NCBI RefSeq assembly: GCF_008000895.1
Contig: NZ_CP042823.1
Coordinates: 6,151,464 to 6,215,463 of the forward strand
Source of the DNA: Methylobacterium sp. WL1
GTDB taxonomy: Bacteria; Pseudomonadota; Alphaproteobacteria; Rhizobiales; Beijerinckiaceae
Direction of reading: 5' to 3'
Length of the DNA stretch: 64,000 bases
Shown: piece after piece, positions 61,905-64,000 of the stretch
How positions within the stretch are numbered: position 1 is the stretch's first letter
How the letters are laid out: the number at the start of each line of letters is the position of its first letter
Notes under the pieces: model-generated
The model's database searches: none
Seen by the model: only the letters and a program-made list of their open reading frames with translations
Told to the model about the DNA's origin: nothing
Program-made: the position numbers and the translations under genes

Positions 61905-62971
61905 TTCCTGGGTCTCACCTGTATCATGATAAATCGCACGACTTCGGGAAATTTGCGTTTTGCCGCCTTGATTGTGTCGACGGCTTGTCGAGGGGTCCAT
62001 CCCCTTCGGCCGGTTTTTGGATCGTAGATACATGCAGTATCGATGCGAGCTCTTTCGAATACGTCGGATCTTTTACTGCCAGATAGGATAAAATTTTGAT
62101 TTGCATTCCGTTCGGCTAGAAATAGTTCTGCAACAAAATTTGGGTCTTTCTTTTCATTGATAATCTGCGCGATCTTGACGTGAATCTTTGTACCCAACTG
62201 CGTCGCGTTTGCGTATCCGCCTTGCGCTGTCACACGCGCAGTTACCTCGTCCGCGATCGCTTGCACTTCCCCATTTCTTGGACAAGCTTCGTCCAATTGA
62301 GATTGTCTGAGCCGGCCAATCCAGATTGGCATACTCATTTGCGGATCGTCCCCGGTTTTATATTCTTGCGCTGTAAGCCCCAGTGCGGTGCCGTACCCGT
62401 CCTCCCGGGCAGAGAGATACGTCAGGAGTTGCAACCCAAGCTCGAAGGTTGCGATGATTGGGGCGGCAATCAGAGGTAGGGCAGGGGCCAGGGCAGGTTG
62501 AGCAAACGGTTCAGCGACGAGACCTGTCGGCGCGAAGGTGGTCCGCGACAGAACTTCACCCGTATTGCCATCTCGAATCGTCTGGGTTTCGCCGGATGTC
62601 TCGAAGATCCGGCTCTCGCCATCCGGCGCCGTGACGGTGTGTCGTTCATCGAAGGATTTTCGCCCGGCATGTACGCGGATCGAGAGGATGCGCGTCCCAT
62701 CCTCGAGCGTCGTGCTGTCCGTGAGCGCGGGTGGATCCTGTCGGGACGGTCCGCCGGGTCGATCCCCGTGGAGCGAGGCCCACTGGCCACCGCCGGGGGC
62801 CGGCATCCACTCGCCGCCGTTCGGCTGTCCCGCTGGCGCGCGCGGCTGGGTCTCCCAATTTTTGGCCCGGAGCTGCCGCTGCAGGCGCATCAGCTTCGTC
62901 TCAAGGGTGAGGCCAGCCAGAACGTGACGCAGAATGATTGCTTCGCAGTGCGCTTGAGATTCGTCACGCAT
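61892..62971 (-). CDS. Candidate polymorphic-toxin-like protein with nuclease-like C-terminus
   Basis: From the ATG at 62971 the product has 359 residues. Residues 43-55 (PRAPAGQPNGGEW) belong to the PRxPAGxxxGGxW motif that recurs at the N-terminus of diverse alphaproteobacterial proteins. A hydrophobic stretch lies at about 160-187. The C-terminal 110 residues contain H264 (TKIHVKIAQII), E282 (FVAELFLAE), D311 (RIDTACIYDPKTG) and D317-x-K319, compatible with a PD-(D/E)xK nuclease fold as in Tox-REase domains. A TTG at 63037 would add 22 residues with a hydrophobic start. No export system gene is nearby. Toxin activity is inferred. Confidence 0.55.
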   Translation of the reverse strand: MRDESQAHCEAIILRHVLAGLTLETKLMRLQRQLRAKNWETQPRAPAGQPNGGEWMPAPGGGQWASLHGDRPGGPSRQDPPALTDSTTLEDGTRILSIRVHAGRKSFDERHTVTAPDGESRIFETSGETQTIRDGNTGEVLSRTTFAPTGLVAEPFAQPALAPALPLIAAPIIATFELGLQLLTYLSAREDGYGTALGLTAQEYKTGDDPQMSMPIWIGRLRQSQLDEACPRNGEVQAIADEVTARVTAQGGYANATQLGTKIHVKIAQIINEKKDPNFVAELFLAERNANQNFILSGSKRSDVFERARIDTACIYDPKTGRRGWTPRQAVDTIKAAKRKFPEVVRFIMIQVRPRKWPH

Positions 62972-63083
62972 GGTGGCCCCGCCCCGCCGCCCTGTTACGG
63001 CCGCAAGAACAAAGCAGGAACATAGGAAAAGTGTCAAGATCTAGGACGCGCGGCCCGGCCGGCTCGCTCCGGGATCTTCCGCG

Positions 63084-63112
63084 TTGACGCGCCGCATCGC
63101 GCTAACTATAGA
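63084..63112 (+). promoter_or_regulatory. Strong candidate promoter of rpsT
   Basis: TTGACG (63084-63089) and TATAGA (63107-63112) are separated by exactly 17 bases, close to the housekeeping sigma consensus. A start near 63119 would leave a 5' leader of about 124 bases before the rpsT ATG. This is the best promoter match noted in the window. Confidence 0.65.
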
Positions 63113-63242
63113 GGCCGCTTCGCCGGAACGACGCGCTTTTGCGTGCGCCGTTACGCGGCCATCGCCTGACAACCTGATGCGACGACCGATTCCCGGCTGA
63201 GCCGGCCCGTCGGCATCGCCCGACGAAGAGAACGAGGACTCC

Positions 63243-63509
63243 ATGGCCAACACCGCTTCGGCCAAGAAAATGACCCGCAAGATCGAGAAGCGCACGGCGG
63301 TCAACCGCTCGCGCCGCTCGCGCATGCGCACCTTCGTCCGCAAGGTCGAGGAGGCGATCGCCGCCGGCAACCAGCAGGACGCGCTGACCGCTTTGCGGGC
63401 CGCCGAACCCGAGATGATGCGCGCTGCCCAGCACGGCATCGTTCACAAAAACAACGCCTCGCGGAAGGTCTCGCGCCTGGCCGCCCGGGTGAAGGCGCTG
63501 GCCGCCTAA
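63243..63509 (+). CDS. rpsT: 30S ribosomal protein S20
   Basis: An 88-residue basic protein beginning [18 protein letters not shown], with [18 protein letters not shown] and [20 protein letters not shown]. This is S20, which binds 16S rRNA in the small subunit. The ATG follows GAACGAGGACTCC. A promoter and a terminator frame it. In Hyphomicrobiales rpsT commonly lies directly upstream of dnaA. Confidence 0.97.
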   Translation: MANTASAKKMTRKIEKRTAVNRSRRSRMRTFVRKVEEAIAAGNQQDALTALRAAEPEMMRAAQHGIVHKNNASRKVSRLAARVKALAA

Positions 63510-63540
63510 TCCCGCCACCGCACCACGTAAGACGACACCG

Positions 63541-63566
63541 AGCCCGGCCTTCGCGCCGGGCTTTTT
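63541..63566 (+). terminator. Rho-independent terminator of rpsT
   Basis: The stem AGCCCGGC / GCCGGGCT with loop CTTCGC is followed by five T's. It begins 32 bases after the rpsT stop and is of the canonical form. Confidence 0.9.
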
Positions 63567-63727
63567 CGTGTCCGCGTTCCGGAGCGCCGCCGGCCGGCCT
63601 GGTCCGGCCCGGGTCGCGAAGCGTTAACCCTAGGCCAGAATTTCGCACGTTGCGGAGTCTTGGGGTGGCGTGTAGCTTAACAAAAACTGACTGTGTTCAA
63701 GAAAAGACCGCCGATTTCGGGACGTGA

Positions 63728-63746
63728 GCGAATCATTCCGATTCGC
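63728..63746. repeat. Hairpin GCGAATC-attcc-GATTCGC
   Basis: A perfect 7-base stem with a 5-base loop. Each arm contains a GANTC site, so both would be methylated by a CcrM-type enzyme. It lies in the spacer that probably precedes dnaA. A third copy of GCGAATC occurs at 63794-63800 without a partner. Confidence 0.6.
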
Positions 63747-63891
63747 CAAGACTCTATCCAGCGACCCGGTTGAGTCGCAGAAGACTTGCAGTTGCGAATC
63801 TGGGCCGTCCCCACAAGTCCCACTGTTAAAGGAACTGTAGGTAATTGTTGATAGGCTCTTCCAATCGGCAAAAGTTCCTTGGTGGGGAGTT

Positions 63892-63932
63892 GACTCCGCC
63901 AGCGGAGTCTGTCCCGCCCGATTATGCGGGAC
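63892..63932. repeat. Two tandem hairpins in the putative dnaA leader
   Basis: GACTCCGC-CA-GCGGAGTC (63892-63909) is a perfect 8-base palindrome with two GANTC sites. GTCCCGC, eight bases, GCGGGAC (63911-63932, perfect 7-base arms in part) follows after one base. The pair ends 65 bases before the possible GTG start at 63998 and could fold in the mRNA leader. Confidence 0.5.
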
Positions 63933-64000
63933 GCTGAGGGCGTAAATCGTGCGTACGCGCGGCCTGCGGGTTTCCGCCGGCGGCGTCGGGAGAGCCAGTG

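Larger units (their letters stand above)
63567..64000 (+). promoter_or_regulatory. Putative dnaA leader/origin-proximal region with a GANTC cluster
   Basis: The region after rpsT is lower in G+C than the genome average and has no gene. Eight GANTC sites lie at 63655, 63730, 63740, 63750, 63772, 63796, 63892 and 63905. Several TTAA tetramers are present (63624, 63677, 63826), but no full CtrA or DnaA box was recognised. A weak pair TTGCGG (63650) and TAGCTT (63673) could be a promoter. GTG at 63998-64000 preceded by GGGAGAG may be the start of dnaA, which would lie outside the window; this is inferred from gene order in relatives. Confidence 0.45.

Noticed and set aside
61892..62106. Small ORFs on either strand inside the overlap of the low-G+C genes
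   Set aside because: They are short out-of-frame readings of the two larger genes, without ribosome sites.
63567..64000. Chromosomal origin with DnaA boxes
   Set aside because: No match to TTATCCACA closer than about six of nine bases was found on either strand; only GANTC sites stand out, so an origin is not claimed.
1..64000. CRISPR arrays, insertion sequences, prophage or integrase genes
   Set aside because: No regularly spaced repeats, transposase motifs, terminal inverted repeats with target duplications, or integrase signatures were found.

Overview
The window is high-G+C DNA with many GTG starts and tight 1-4 bp gene overlaps. Its gene content points to an alphaproteobacterium of the order Hyphomicrobiales, most likely Methylobacterium/Methylorubrum or a close relative. 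The supporting genes are a rhizobial-type very-long-chain fatty acid (VLCFA)/lipid A block, a LuxR-LuxI pair, icd next to trmJ, an rpsT gene in the position that normally precedes dnaA, and a cluster of GANTC (CcrM) sites in that leader. The genus is inferred from protein style, not from a search.

Layout. 1-4.9 kb: tail of an M20-type amidohydrolase, then a lipid A VLCFA block (ketoacyl-ACP synthase, SDR reductase, SH3 protein, zinc-lobe dehydrogenase, LpxXL-like acyltransferase). 4.9-22 kb: mixed metabolic genes (DUF1223 and DUF1194 secreted proteins, altronate/galactarate-type dehydratase, saccharopine-dehydrogenase-like protein, PutA, two orphan ABC binding proteins, DUF2218, MHS transporter, gamma-glutamyltransferase, SDR). 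21.7-25.9 kb: an XRE-cupin regulator divergent from a polar amino acid ABC transporter and a PuuB-like FAD oxidase; the divergent spacer carries two TTCA-N6-TGAA sites. 25.9-30.8 kb: a methyltransferase, then a leftward operon kdgT-like permease / DUF1537 kinase / PdxA2-like dehydrogenase / DeoR regulator for a four-carbon acid sugar (threonate or erythronate). 31.1-41.9 kb: a glycan cluster of ten glycosyltransferase-type genes. It includes a GT29 (sialyltransferase-superfamily) protein and a sucrose-phosphate synthase/phosphatase fusion split by a frameshift. 41.9-50 kb: GlcD-like oxidase, FAH-family hydrolase, Nudix protein, tRNA-Gly, small hypotheticals, MetY, a decayed DinJ/YafQ toxin-antitoxin remnant and a DmdC-like acyl-CoA dehydrogenase. 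50-54.3 kb: a PodJ-like coiled-coil/Sel1 protein and a DUF3429 protein. 54.6-56.7 kb: quorum sensing (half-HTH protein, LuxR, LuxI, 60-residue coupled ORF). 56.8-60.6 kb: icd, trmJ, a small ORF, ccmA, ccmB. 60.6-63.0 kb: a visibly lower-G+C insert with a two-gene toxin/immunity-like module. 63.2-64 kb: rpsT and the putative dnaA leader.

The points most worth a second look are the low-G+C nuclease-like toxin/immunity pair after ccmB, the luxI-coupled small ORF, the GT29 gene in the glycan cluster, the GANTC-rich dnaA leader, and three decayed or frameshifted genes (SPS-SPP fusion, DinJ-like antitoxin, half-HTH protein).
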